64,000 nucleotides of DNA, taken from positions 44,153-108,152 of the forward strand of contig NZ_QLKQ01000012.1 of NCBI RefSeq assembly GCF_003349955.1, read 5' to 3'. Source of the stretch: Azospirillum brasilense (GTDB lineage Bacteria > Pseudomonadota > Alphaproteobacteria > Azospirillales > Azospirillaceae). How positions within the stretch are numbered: the first letter of the stretch is position 1; every line of letters begins with the position of its first letter. A program made the translations under genes and the position numbers. The notes beneath the pieces are model-generated. The model made no database searches, was not told the DNA's origin, and worked only from the letters and a program-made list of their open reading frames with translations. This document shows positions 35,383 through 43,845 of the stretch, in pieces.

Positions 35383-37401
35383 ATGGCCGTGGTGAAATGG
35401 ATTGGCTACGGCCTGATGGGGCTGGTGGTAACCGTGGCGGCGGGCATTGGCATCGCCTTGGCCGTCTTCGACTGGAACGACGCCCGCGGCTTCATCGCCC
35501 GGCAGGCGTCGAAGGCGCTCAACCGCGAGGTCGCCATCGACGGCGATCTCAACGTCCGGTTGGGGGACCCGCTGCGCATCCGTGTCGAGGGGCTTCGGGT
35601 CGCCAACGCGGAGTGGGGCGACGACCGGACGATGGCGGAACTGCGGGTGCTGGACCTTCAGCTTCGTCCCTGGCCGCTGCTGCGCGGCGACTTCGAATTT
35701 CCGGAGATCCGCCTCACCGGTCCCAAGCTGCTTCTGGAGAAGAACCGGGAGGGTGCGGCGAACTGGGATTTCGGCGGGCCGGACCCGCGCAAGGAGGCGG
35801 CGAAGGAGACGGTGAAGCCGGAAGACCGCACCGACCTGCCGATCATCGAGACGCTGGTGGTCGAGGATGGGCGCCTGCGCTTCCGCGACCCCATCCGCAA
35901 GATCGACATCGACAGCGGCATCAACACCGCGGTCGGCGGCAACGGCGACCAGGAGGTCCGGCTGGACGGCAAGGGCGACTTCGCCGGCAAGCCCTTCACC
36001 CTGACGGCGGCCGGCGGCTCGCTGGAGTATCTGCGCGACGATCCCAAGCCCTACCCGCTGCGCGTCGAAACCGCCATCGGCAAGACGCGCGGCAAGATCG
36101 AGGGCTCGATCGCCGAGCCGGTCCTGCTCCAGGGCGTCGACCTGTCGGTGGAACTGCGCGGCGACGATCTGGCCGACGTCTTCCCGATCCTGGGCATTCC
36201 CGTGCCGACGACGCGCCCCTACGCCATCTCCGGCCATCTCGGCCGGGAGGGGGATGTGTGGCGGTTCGAGGGGCTGAACGGCAAGGTCGGCGAGAGCGAC
36301 CTGTCCGGTCAGGTCGCGGTGGATCTGGGCGGTGAGCGTCCGCGGATCACCGGCGACCTCACGTCGCGCAAGCTGGCGGCGATCGATCTGGCGGGCTTCA
36401 TCGGCGCCTCGCCGGAAGGCCGCGGCGACTACCCGACCAAGGGGCGGGAGCGGATCATCCCGGCCACCGAGGTTCCGCTGGAGAAGCTGCGCACCGCCGA
36501 CATGGACGTCAAATTCCGTGGCGAGCATGTGGAGGCGCCCTTCTCCACGCTGGACGCGCTCGACGCGCGGGCCAAGCTGGAGAACGGGCGGCTGGTGCTC
36601 GACCCGCTGTCGCTCGGCGTCGGCGGCGGGCGGGTCGCCGGGACGGCGGTGCTCGACGGAAGCCGCAAGACCCCGGCGCTCGACGTGAATCTGGACGTCC
36701 GGCAGATCAAGCTGGCCCGGCTGTTCCGCGAGACGGCCTTCGCGCAGGAGATGGGCGGCACGGCCAGCGGGCGCATCCAGCTCAAGGGGCAGGGCACCAC
36801 GGTCGCCAACATCCTGGGGTCTTCCGACGGCAAGCTGGGCGTTGCGGTGGACGGCGGCCGGATCACCAGCTACGCGGTGAAGGGACTGAAAACCAACATC
36901 CTGGAAACGCTGGGGGTGGTGCTGTCCGGCGACAAGCCCTTGCCCTTCAACTGCCTGGTCGCCGACGTGACGGTGAAGGACGGGCTGGTGGAGAGCCGCG
37001 CCCTGGTGCTCGACACGCCGGAAACGCTGGTGACGGCGGACGGCACGATCAACCTGCGCAGCGAGGCGATGGACATGACCGTGCTGGGCCGCGCCAAGAG
37101 TCCCCAGATCTTCGCCACCCATGTCCCGGTCCATGTCCGCGGCACGCTGGGCGCGCCGGACATCGGGGTGAACGCGACGGAGTCGGCGGCGCGCGGCGCC
37201 GCGGCGGTGGCGCTCGGCGTCCTGCTGACGCCGCTGGCCAGCGTCCTGCCTTTTCTTGACCCAGGCAGTAACGAGCAGCCACACTGCGGCGAACTCGTCC
37301 GGAACGCCCGGTCCCCGTCGAACTCCAGCACCGGTTCCAGCGGGACCGGCAAGGGGCGCGACGCGGCGCCATCGGGCTCCCCGTCCGGCAAATCGCAGTA
37401 A
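35383..37401 (+). CDS. AsmA-family protein
   Basis: The 672-residue protein has an N-terminal membrane anchor (WIGYGLMGLVVTVAAGIGIALAVFDW, about 5-30). NREVAIDGDLNVRLGDPLRIRVEGLRVANAEW follows, typical of AsmA, and there is a C-terminal AsmA_2-type beta-rich region. AsmA-like proteins form long grooves across the periplasm and are linked to phospholipid transport and outer-membrane assembly. The last 70 residues are low-complexity Ser/Gly/Pro. Start at the ATG before the anchor. Divergent from the unknown operon. Confidence 0.9.
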   Translation: MAVVKWIGYGLMGLVVTVAAGIGIALAVFDWNDARGFIARQASKALNREVAIDGDLNVRLGDPLRIRVEGLRVANAEWGDDRTMAELRVLDLQLRPWPLLRGDFEFPEIRLTGPKLLLEKNREGAANWDFGGPDPRKEAAKETVKPEDRTDLPIIETLVVEDGRLRFRDPIRKIDIDSGINTAVGGNGDQEVRLDGKGDFAGKPFTLTAAGGSLEYLRDDPKPYPLRVETAIGKTRGKIEGSIAEPVLLQGVDLSVELRGDDLADVFPILGIPVPTTRPYAISGHLGREGDVWRFEGLNGKVGESDLSGQVAVDLGGERPRITGDLTSRKLAAIDLAGFIGASPEGRGDYPTKGRERIIPATEVPLEKLRTADMDVKFRGEHVEAPFSTLDALDARAKLENGRLVLDPLSLGVGGGRVAGTAVLDGSRKTPALDVNLDVRQIKLARLFRETAFAQEMGGTASGRIQLKGQGTTVANILGSSDGKLGVAVDGGRITSYAVKGLKTNILETLGVVLSGDKPLPFNCLVADVTVKDGLVESRALVLDTPETLVTADGTINLRSEAMDMTVLGRAKSPQIFATHVPVHVRGTLGAPDIGVNATESAARGAAAVALGVLLTPLASVLPFLDPGSNEQPHCGELVRNARSPSNSSTGSSGTGKGRDAAPSGSPSGKSQ

Positions 37402-37433
37402 CGACGCACCAACAATTCCCAAAAAAGGGCTGC

Positions 37434-39215
37434 ATGACGCTCGACCAGGGACTCGCCTTCGGCATCATCGGCGCGGTGATCGCGCTGCTGATCTGGGACA
37501 AGCTGCGCTACGATCTCGTCGCCATGCTGGCGCTGCTGGCGGCGGTGGCCGTCGGGATCGTCAAGCCAAAGGACGCCTTCAGCGGCTTCTCCGACGACAT
37601 CGTCATCATCGTCGGCTCGGCGCTGGTGGTCAGCGCGGCGGTCGGCCGCTCCGGCATCGTCGAGGAGGTGATGCGCCCCCTCAGCGCCCGCATGAAGACC
37701 GTGCCGGCGCAGATCATCGTGCTGACCGGGGCGGTGACCCTGCTGTCGGCGGTGGTCAAGAACATCGGGGCGCTCGCCATCTTCATGCCCATCGCCATGC
37801 AGGTGGCGCGGCGCAACGGGACGAAGGTGTCGTCGCTGCTGATGCCGATGGCCTTCGGCTCGCTGCTGGGCGGGCTGATGACGCTGGTCGGCACCTCCCC
37901 CAACATCATCGTCAGCCGCCTGCGCAACGAGATGGTCGGCGAACCCTTCACCATGTTCGACTTCACACCGGTCGGCCTGACCATCGCGGTGGCGGGGGTG
38001 GCCTTCCTGACGGTCGGCTACCGCCTGCTGCCCACCGGCCGGCAGGCGGCGTCGGGCAGCGCCGGAGGCTTCTCCATCGACGACTACACGGCGGAGGCGC
38101 TGCTGCCGGAGAAGTCACCCTTCGTCGGCAAGACGGTCGCCGACCTGGAGGCCTATGGCGAGGGCGACGTGACGGTCGCGGCAATCATCCGCGGGCGGCA
38201 CCGCCGCCACATCCCGTCCGGCCACTGGGTGCTTCTGGCGGGCGACGTGCTGGTTCTGGAGGCCGACACCCAGGCGCTGGGCGACCTCGTGAAGCACGCC
38301 GGCCTGGAGCTGATGCACGAGAAGGAGCTGGAGGGGGTGCAGAGCGACGAGGATCTGGCGGTCCTCGAAGCGGTGGTGGAGCCGCGCTCCCCGCTGATCG
38401 GCAGCAATGTGGAGGATGTCGAGCTGCGCGAGCGCTACGGTGCCAACCTGCTGGCGCTCAGCCGGCGCGGTCGGCCGATCCGCCAGAGGCTGCGCCGCGT
38501 CCGTTTCCAGCCCGGCGATCTGGTGGTTCTCCAGGCGCGGGCGGCGGGGCTGTCGGACACGCTGAACGAATTGGGCTGCCTGCCGCTGGCGGAGCGCAAC
38601 CTGTCCATCGGGCGGCGGCGCAAGCGGCGGATCGCGCTGGCGGTGATGGCGGTGACCATCGGGCTGGTGGCGACCAGCCTCGTCCCGGTGACGCTGGCCT
38701 TCTTCGGCGCCGCGGTCGCCATGACGGCGCTGCGGGTCATCACGCTGAAGGAAGCTTATGAGTCGATCGAGTGGCCGATCCTGGTGCTGCTGGGCGCCCT
38801 CATCCCGGTCAGCGAGGCGTTGCGCACCACCGGCGGGACGGAGCTGATCGCCGGCTGGCTGTCCGTCGCGGCGCAGGGGATGCCGCCCATCGGCGCGCTG
38901 GCTATGATGCTGGTGGCGGCGATGGCGGTGACGCCCTTCCTCAACAACGCGGCCACCGTGCTGGTGATGGCCCCCATCGCCGCCAGCCTCGCCAACCATC
39001 TCGGCCTGCGGCCCGACGCCTTCCTGATGGCGGTGGCGGTGGGGGCGGGCTGCGACTTCCTCACCCCCATCGGGCACCAGTGCAACACGCTGGTCATGGG
39101 GCCGGGCGGCTACCGCTTCAGCGACTACGCACGGCTTGGTTTGCCGCTGTCGCTGATCGTCATCGTGCTGGGGACGACGGCGATCGCGCTGTTCTGGCCC
39201 CTGATGCCGCATTGA
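37434..39215 (+). CDS. SLC13-family permease with two RCK_C domains
   Basis: The 593-residue transporter has membrane halves at about 1-195 and 395-593 separated by two cytosolic RCK_C (TrkA-C) domains (about 210-380). The SLC13/DASS hallmarks KNIGALAIFMP, GTSPNIIVS and LNNAATVLVMAPIA are present. Members carry Na+-coupled dicarboxylates or sulfate; the RCK_C insert is common in sulfate/thiosulfate or unassigned anion types. It starts 32 bases after asmA. Substrate not decidable from sequence. Confidence 0.87.
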   Translation: MTLDQGLAFGIIGAVIALLIWDKLRYDLVAMLALLAAVAVGIVKPKDAFSGFSDDIVIIVGSALVVSAAVGRSGIVEEVMRPLSARMKTVPAQIIVLTGAVTLLSAVVKNIGALAIFMPIAMQVARRNGTKVSSLLMPMAFGSLLGGLMTLVGTSPNIIVSRLRNEMVGEPFTMFDFTPVGLTIAVAGVAFLTVGYRLLPTGRQAASGSAGGFSIDDYTAEALLPEKSPFVGKTVADLEAYGEGDVTVAAIIRGRHRRHIPSGHWVLLAGDVLVLEADTQALGDLVKHAGLELMHEKELEGVQSDEDLAVLEAVVEPRSPLIGSNVEDVELRERYGANLLALSRRGRPIRQRLRRVRFQPGDLVVLQARAAGLSDTLNELGCLPLAERNLSIGRRRKRRIALAVMAVTIGLVATSLVPVTLAFFGAAVAMTALRVITLKEAYESIEWPILVLLGALIPVSEALRTTGGTELIAGWLSVAAQGMPPIGALAMMLVAAMAVTPFLNNAATVLVMAPIAASLANHLGLRPDAFLMAVAVGAGCDFLTPIGHQCNTLVMGPGGYRFSDYARLGLPLSLIVIVLGTTAIALFWPLMPH

Positions 39216-39224
39216 CCCCGGACG

Positions 39225-40049
39225 TCAGTCCCAGGCGGGCGCCAGACCGTCCGGGCTGACGATCCGCCCGTCGGGGCGGGCGAGGCCGTGGATGGCCGCC
39301 ATGTCCGCCTCCGACAGCGCGAAGTCGAAGACGGCGAGATTCTCGGCGGCGCGCTTTTCGCCGACCGTCTTCGACAGGGCGATCACCCCCTCCTGCTGGA
39401 CCAGCCAGCGCAGGACCACCTGGGCGGGGCTCCGGCCCAGCCGGGCGGCGATGTCGGTCAGCACCGGGTCCTTGAAGACCTTGCCGTCGGCCATGGCGTA
39501 ATAGGCGGTGACCGACTGGCCGTGGCGGCGCGCCGCCTCCAGCATCACCGACTGGTCGAGATAGGGGTGGTACTCGATCTGGTTGGTCACGATCGGCGCC
39601 GTGCTGAGGCGCACGGACTCGTCCAGCAGCGTCCGGTTGAAGTTGCTGACGCCGATGTGGCGGGTCTTGCCGGCGGCCCGGACGGCGTTCAGCGACTCGA
39701 TCTGCTCGGCGAGCGGCACGGCCTCGTTCGGCCAGTGGAGCAGCAGCAGGTCCACGTAATCGGTGCGCAGCTTCGCCAGACTCTCGTCCACCGAGCGGCG
39801 GAAGTCGTCGGCCTTGTAGTTGCTGACCCAGACCTTGGTGGTCAGGAAGACCTCGCCGCGCGGCAGGCCGGACGCCTTGATGGCCTCGCCGACCTCGCTC
39901 TCGTTGCCGTAGATCTGCGCGGTGTCGATGTGGCGGAAGCCGAGCTTCAGGACCTCCGGCACCATGCGCAGCACGTCGGGGCCGCTCATGCGGAAGGTGC
40001 CGAAGCCGAGGGCGGGGATGGAGGCGCCGTTGGCGCTCACGGTGTGCAT
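39225..40049 (-). CDS. aldo/keto reductase (DkgB-like)
   Basis: This 274-residue NADPH-dependent reductase has the AKR catalytic tetrad: Asp42 and Tyr47 in HIDTAQIYGNE, Lys72 in TTKVW and His105 in LLLHWP. The length and GIVS-type C-terminus fit the 2,5-diketo-D-gluconate reductase/methylglyoxal reductase subgroup. It lies 43 bases downstream of an MFS exporter, and the two are probably co-controlled by the divergent LysR protein. Confidence 0.92.
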   Translation of the reverse strand: MHTVSANGASIPALGFGTFRMSGPDVLRMVPEVLKLGFRHIDTAQIYGNESEVGEAIKASGLPRGEVFLTTKVWVSNYKADDFRRSVDESLAKLRTDYVDLLLLHWPNEAVPLAEQIESLNAVRAAGKTRHIGVSNFNRTLLDESVRLSTAPIVTNQIEYHPYLDQSVMLEAARRHGQSVTAYYAMADGKVFKDPVLTDIAARLGRSPAQVVLRWLVQQEGVIALSKTVGEKRAAENLAVFDFALSEADMAAIHGLARPDGRIVSPDGLAPAWD

Positions 40050-40092
40050 TGGTCTCGATCCTCTCGAACGTGGATTTCTTATCTATGTAGTA

Positions 40093-41286
40093 TCACGCCG
40101 GCTGGGCGACGGCCTCGCCGCGGCGCCCGTCCCTGCGGTCGAGCGCGCCGCTGAGCAGGGTCAGCGCCAGCCCACCCAGGACGAACAGCCCACCCACCCA
40201 CGGTGTTGCCGCGAGGCCGAGGGGGCTGTCCACCACCCGCCCGCCGAAGAAGGCGCCGGCGGCGATGCCCAGGTTGAAGGCGGCGATGTTGAGGGCCGAG
40301 GCGACGTCCACCGCGCCCGGCGCGTGGCGCTGCGCCAGCTGCACGACGTAGAGCTGGAGCCCCGGCACGTTGGCGAAGGCCAGCGCGCCCATGCCGGCCA
40401 GGGTGACCTGCGCCGGGACCGGGCTGGAGGCGGTGAAGGTGAAGACGATCAGCACGACCGCCTGAAGGGCGAACAGCCAGGCCAGCGCGCGGACCGGGTT
40501 GCGGTTGGCGACTCTGCCGCCGACCATGTTGCCGACCGCGATGGCCGCTCCGTAGAGCACCAGCACGAGGCTGACCGTGCCGCTGGAGAAGCCGGTGATC
40601 GTCTCCAGGATCGGCGCCAGATAGGTGAAGGCGACGAAGGTCCCGCCATAGCCGAGCGCCGTGATGGCGAAGGCCAGCAGCAGGCGCGGCTTGGCCAGCA
40701 CGCGGACCTGGGTGCCGAGGCCGGCGGCGGGCGGCTGGCTGAGCTTCGCCGGGACCAGCGCCGCGACGCCCAGCGCGCCGATCACGCCCAGGGCGGAGAC
40801 CGCCAGGAAGGTCGCGCGCCAGCCGAAATGCTGGCCGATCCAGGTGCCCATCGGCACGCCGGTGACGATGGCGATGGTCAGGCCGGAGAACATCATGGCG
40901 ATGGCCGAGGCCCGCTTGTTCTCCGGCACGAGGTCGGCGGCGATGGTCGCGCCGACCGAGAAGAAGACGCCGTGCGCGAAGGCGCTGAGCACGCGGGCGG
41001 CCAGCAGCGTCTCGTAATTGGGGCTGACACCGGCCAGCAGGTTGCCGGCGATGAACAGGCCCATCAGGCCGAGCAGCAGCGGCTTGCGCCGCAGCCGGCC
41101 GGTCAGCGCGGTCAGGACCGGGGCGCCGACGGTGACCCCCAGGGCGTAGACGCTGACCACCATGCCGGCCATCGGCAGGCTGACGTTGAGGTCGGTGGCG
41201 ACGGTCGGCAGCAGGCCGACGATGACGAATTCCGTCGTCCCGATGGCGTAGGCGCTGATCGCCAGCGCCAGCAGTGCGAGTGGCAT
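40093..41286 (-). CDS. MFS transporter (AraJ/YdhP-type efflux)
   Basis: The ~397-residue protein has twelve predicted spans. It begins LALLALAISAYAIGTTEFVIVGLLPTVATDLNVS, the signature of the drug/sugar efflux AraJ-YdhP-PbuE group. It probably exports an arabinose-like sugar, purine or drug. ATG at 41286 is chosen because it begins the first span and is preceded by GGATGGAG; Mets at 41301 and 41337 are also in frame. First gene of an operon with the AKR gene. Confidence 0.88.
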   Translation of the reverse strand: MPLALLALAISAYAIGTTEFVIVGLLPTVATDLNVSLPMAGMVVSVYALGVTVGAPVLTALTGRLRRKPLLLGLMGLFIAGNLLAGVSPNYETLLAARVLSAFAHGVFFSVGATIAADLVPENKRASAIAMMFSGLTIAIVTGVPMGTWIGQHFGWRATFLAVSALGVIGALGVAALVPAKLSQPPAAGLGTQVRVLAKPRLLLAFAITALGYGGTFVAFTYLAPILETITGFSSGTVSLVLVLYGAAIAVGNMVGGRVANRNPVRALAWLFALQAVVLIVFTFTASSPVPAQVTLAGMGALAFANVPGLQLYVVQLAQRHAPGAVDVASALNIAAFNLGIAAGAFFGGRVVDSPLGLAATPWVGGLFVLGGLALTLLSGALDRRDGRRGEAVAQPA

Positions 41287-41377
41287 GACTGAAGGCTCCA
41301 TCCATGCGAGCTGTGCAGGACGCATCAGATGCGCCAAAAGGAATGGATGCGGAATGCCGTCCGTTTTCGCATGATCG

Positions 41378-41392
41378 TGTCATTGAATGACA
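41378..41392. promoter_or_regulatory. LysR-type operator between MFS and LysR genes
   Basis: TGTCATT-G-AATGACA is a perfect 15-bp dyad in the divergent promoter region, as expected for a LysR regulator that controls itself and the MFS-AKR operon. Confidence 0.6.
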
Positions 41393-41415
41393 AGATCGGC
41401 GGAAGGGCACACCCG

Positions 41416-42315
41416 ATGAGCGACAGCCGGGCCTGGGACATGAGGGTCTTCCTGCGCGTCGCGGCGCTGGGCAGCTTCAGCGCCGCCGGGCGTGAGGTCG
41501 GCATGACCCCGTCCTCCACCGCCAAGCTGGTGACCCGGCTGGAGGAACGGCTCGGCGTGCGGCTGGTCGAACGCTCCACCCGCCGGCTGCGCCTGACCGC
41601 GGAGGGCGAACTGTACCGCGAGCGGGCGGAGAGCCTCTTGGGCGACCTCGACGCCATGGAGGCGGAGGTGGCGGGCGGCGCCCGCTCGCCCACCGGCCTG
41701 ATCCGCATCAGCGTGTCGGTGCCCTTCGGGCGGCATTGCCTGCTGCCGCTGCTGCCCGACTTCACGCTGGCCTATCCCGGCATCCGGCTGGACCTGACCC
41801 TGACCGACGAGGTGGTGGACCTCTACGCGGCGCGGACCGACGTGGCCTTCCGCGCCGGGCGGCTGTCCGACTCGGCGCTGCTGGCGGTGCGGCTGGGCGA
41901 CGTGCGGCGGCGCATCGTGGCCGCGCCGGATTACCTGGAGCGCAAGGGCCGGCCGGAGAGCGCCGCCGACCTGGAGCGCCACGACTGCCTGGGCTTCAAC
42001 TTCCGCCGTGCCGCCGCGGTCTGGCCACTGAAGTCCGGCGGGCGGCTGATCGACCGCGAGATCGACACGCGCATCGTCGCCAACAACGGCGAGACGGTGC
42101 GCCACATGGCCCTGCTCGGCCTCGGTCTGGCCCGGCTGGCCGAATACCACATCCGCCCCGACCTCGCCGCCGGGCGGCTGGTCAGCGTGCTCGACGAGGT
42201 GCTGGTGGACCGCGAGGAGATCCACGCCGTCTACACCGGGCGGGAGCGGGTGCCGCACCGGGTCCGCGCCTTCCTCGACCACATGACGCCGCGGATGCGC
42301 GCATGCCTGCAATGA
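41416..42315 (+). CDS. LysR-family transcriptional regulator
   Basis: The 299-residue protein starts with the LysR helix-turn-helix (WDMRVFLRVAALGSFSAAGREVGMTPSSTAKLVTRLEERLG). Its effector domain resembles those of the CrgA/AaeR group (LIRISVSVPFGRHCLLPLLPDF). It is divergent from the MFS-AKR operon and likely its regulator. ATG at 41416 is preceded by GGAAGGG; ATGs further up lie before the conserved domain. Confidence 0.92.
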   Translation: MSDSRAWDMRVFLRVAALGSFSAAGREVGMTPSSTAKLVTRLEERLGVRLVERSTRRLRLTAEGELYRERAESLLGDLDAMEAEVAGGARSPTGLIRISVSVPFGRHCLLPLLPDFTLAYPGIRLDLTLTDEVVDLYAARTDVAFRAGRLSDSALLAVRLGDVRRRIVAAPDYLERKGRPESAADLERHDCLGFNFRRAAAVWPLKSGGRLIDREIDTRIVANNGETVRHMALLGLGLARLAEYHIRPDLAAGRLVSVLDEVLVDREEIHAVYTGRERVPHRVRAFLDHMTPRMRACLQ

Positions 42316-42350
42316 CCGAGCAGCGGGGTGGGGCGTCTTGCCGAAATTAG

Positions 42351-42363
42351 ATAGCAAAGCTAT
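42351..42363. promoter_or_regulatory. MarR-type operator
   Basis: ATAGC-AAA-GCTAT, inside a longer AT-rich dyad (TTAGATAGC...GCTATTAAA), sits about 10 bases before the marR ATG. This fits autorepression by a MarR dimer. Confidence 0.65.
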
Positions 42364-42372
42364 TAAATAGGC

Positions 42373-42849
42373 ATGCAATCGAACGACCCGTCCATCCCCG
42401 CTCCCACCGCCGCCCCGAACTTTCCGTCCAACTTCGGCATCCACCTGTTCCGCGCCGCCCATCTGTGGCGGCGGGAAGCGAACAAGGTGCTGGCGGAGAG
42501 CGGCTTTTCCTCCTCCGTCATCTCGCCGTTGATGCTTCTGAACGAACTCGGCGACGGGATGCGTCAGCGCGAGCTGGCCGAGGAGATGGGGGTGGAGGGG
42601 CCGTCGCTGGTCCGGCTGCTTGACAGCCTGGAAGCCGCGAAGCTGGTCGAGCGCCGGGAGGCCCCGGACGACCGGCGGGCCAAGACCCTGCACCTGACGG
42701 ACCAGGGCCGCGACCTGCTGGCCCGCGTCAACGCCGCGCTGAACGACGTGCGCCGCCGCCTGCTTGAGGGGGCTTCCGGCCCGGAGATCGCGGGGGCCGT
42801 GCGGGTCATGGCGGCGATTGAGTCGAACGCCCGAGCCATGAAGGGCTGA
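42373..42849 (+). CDS. MarR-family transcriptional regulator
   Basis: The 158-residue protein has the MarR winged helix (MRQRELAEEMGVEGPSLVRLLDSLEAAKLVERREAPDDRRAKTLHLT, about 64-110). It is followed by the HlyD-FUSC-DUF1656 efflux operon and is probably its repressor, released by an aromatic acid or drug. The stretch before the start carries a short operator dyad and no strong ribosome site, so translation may be weak or nearly leaderless. Confidence 0.9.
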   Translation: MQSNDPSIPAPTAAPNFPSNFGIHLFRAAHLWRREANKVLAESGFSSSVISPLMLLNELGDGMRQRELAEEMGVEGPSLVRLLDSLEAAKLVERREAPDDRRAKTLHLTDQGRDLLARVNAALNDVRRRLLEGASGPEIAGAVRVMAAIESNARAMKG

Positions 42850-42939
42850 CGGGGGTTCTACACAGCAGCGCGTCCCGCAGCGGCGGGATACGGAACGATC
42901 GCTCCCGGCCGGGCCGGTGGAGCGCAAGGACGAACCACG

Positions 42940-43845
42940 GTGAAACTCTTCTCCCTTCTCATTCGGATCACGGTCACGCTGGTCGTCACGCTGGGCGCCG
43001 TCGGCGGCGGCTGGTGGTTGTGGGACTACTACATGAACCAGCCCTGGACCCGCGACGGACGGGTGCGGGCCGACGTGGTGCAGGTGTCCTCCGACGTCGC
43101 CGGTCTGGTGACCGAGGTGCGGGTCATCGACAACCAGGCGATCCGCAAGGGCGACGTCCTGTTCGTCGTGGACCCCAGCCGCTACCGCCTCGCCGTCGAT
43201 CAGGCCGAGGCCAATCTGGAAAGCGCGCGGGCCGAACTGTCCTTCCGCAAGGCCGAGGCCGACCGCTACGCGCAGCTCGGCAACAACGTCGTCTCCACCG
43301 CCCAGCGGCAGGAGGTCGCCTCCGCCCAGGCCAAGGCCGCCGCCGCCGCGCGCCAGATGGAGGCGGCGCTCGACCTCGCCCGCTTCAACCTGGAGCGGAC
43401 GGAGGTGCGGGCGACCGTGGACGGCTTCGTCACCAACCTCCAGCTCAAGGCCGGCAACTACGTGACGGCGGGCCAGCCGGTGGTCGCGGTGATCGACCGG
43501 AATTCCTTCTACGTCGTCGGCTATTTCGAGGAGACCAAGCTGCCGCGCATCCGCGTCGGCGACCCGGTCCGCGTCACCATCATGGGCGAGCCCGAGCGGC
43601 TGACCGGACGGGTCGACAGCGTGACCCACGCCATCGTCGACCGCGACCGCACCGATGGCACGGGCCTGCTGCCCAACGTCAACCCGACCTTCAACTGGGT
43701 CCGTCTGGCCCAGCGCATCCCCGTGCGCGTCGCGCTGGAGCAGGTGCCCGATCCCCGCGACCTCGTCGCCGGGCGCACCGTGACCGTCGAGGTGGTGCGG
43801 GAGACCGAGCAGGGAGCGCCCGCCAAGCGGGTGGCCGGGCAATGA
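42940..43845 (+). CDS. HlyD/EmrA-type membrane fusion protein of efflux pump
   Basis: The 301-residue protein has an N-terminal anchor (IRITVTLVVTLGAVGGGWWLWDYY, about 8-31) and the MFP pattern WTRDGRVRADVVQVSSDVAGLV. A helical hairpin (about 75-150) and a lipoyl/barrel domain follow. It matches AaeA-type adaptors that work with FUSC pumps. The start is GTG at 42940, preceded by AAGGA. Its stop overlaps the FUSC start (ATGA). Confidence 0.92.
   Translation: MKLFSLLIRITVTLVVTLGAVGGGWWLWDYYMNQPWTRDGRVRADVVQVSSDVAGLVTEVRVIDNQAIRKGDVLFVVDPSRYRLAVDQAEANLESARAELSFRKAEADRYAQLGNNVVSTAQRQEVASAQAKAAAAARQMEAALDLARFNLERTEVRATVDGFVTNLQLKAGNYVTAGQPVVAVIDRNSFYVVGYFEETKLPRIRVGDPVRVTIMGEPERLTGRVDSVTHAIVDRDRTDGTGLLPNVNPTFNWVRLAQRIPVRVALEQVPDPRDLVAGRTVTVEVVRETEQGAPAKRVAGQ

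Noticed and set aside
34090..37422. A 1110-codon open frame on the - strand
   Set aside because: Beyond 35193 it is the antisense of asmA, whose + strand reading has the anchor and AsmA motifs. Only 34090-35193 looks like a gene.
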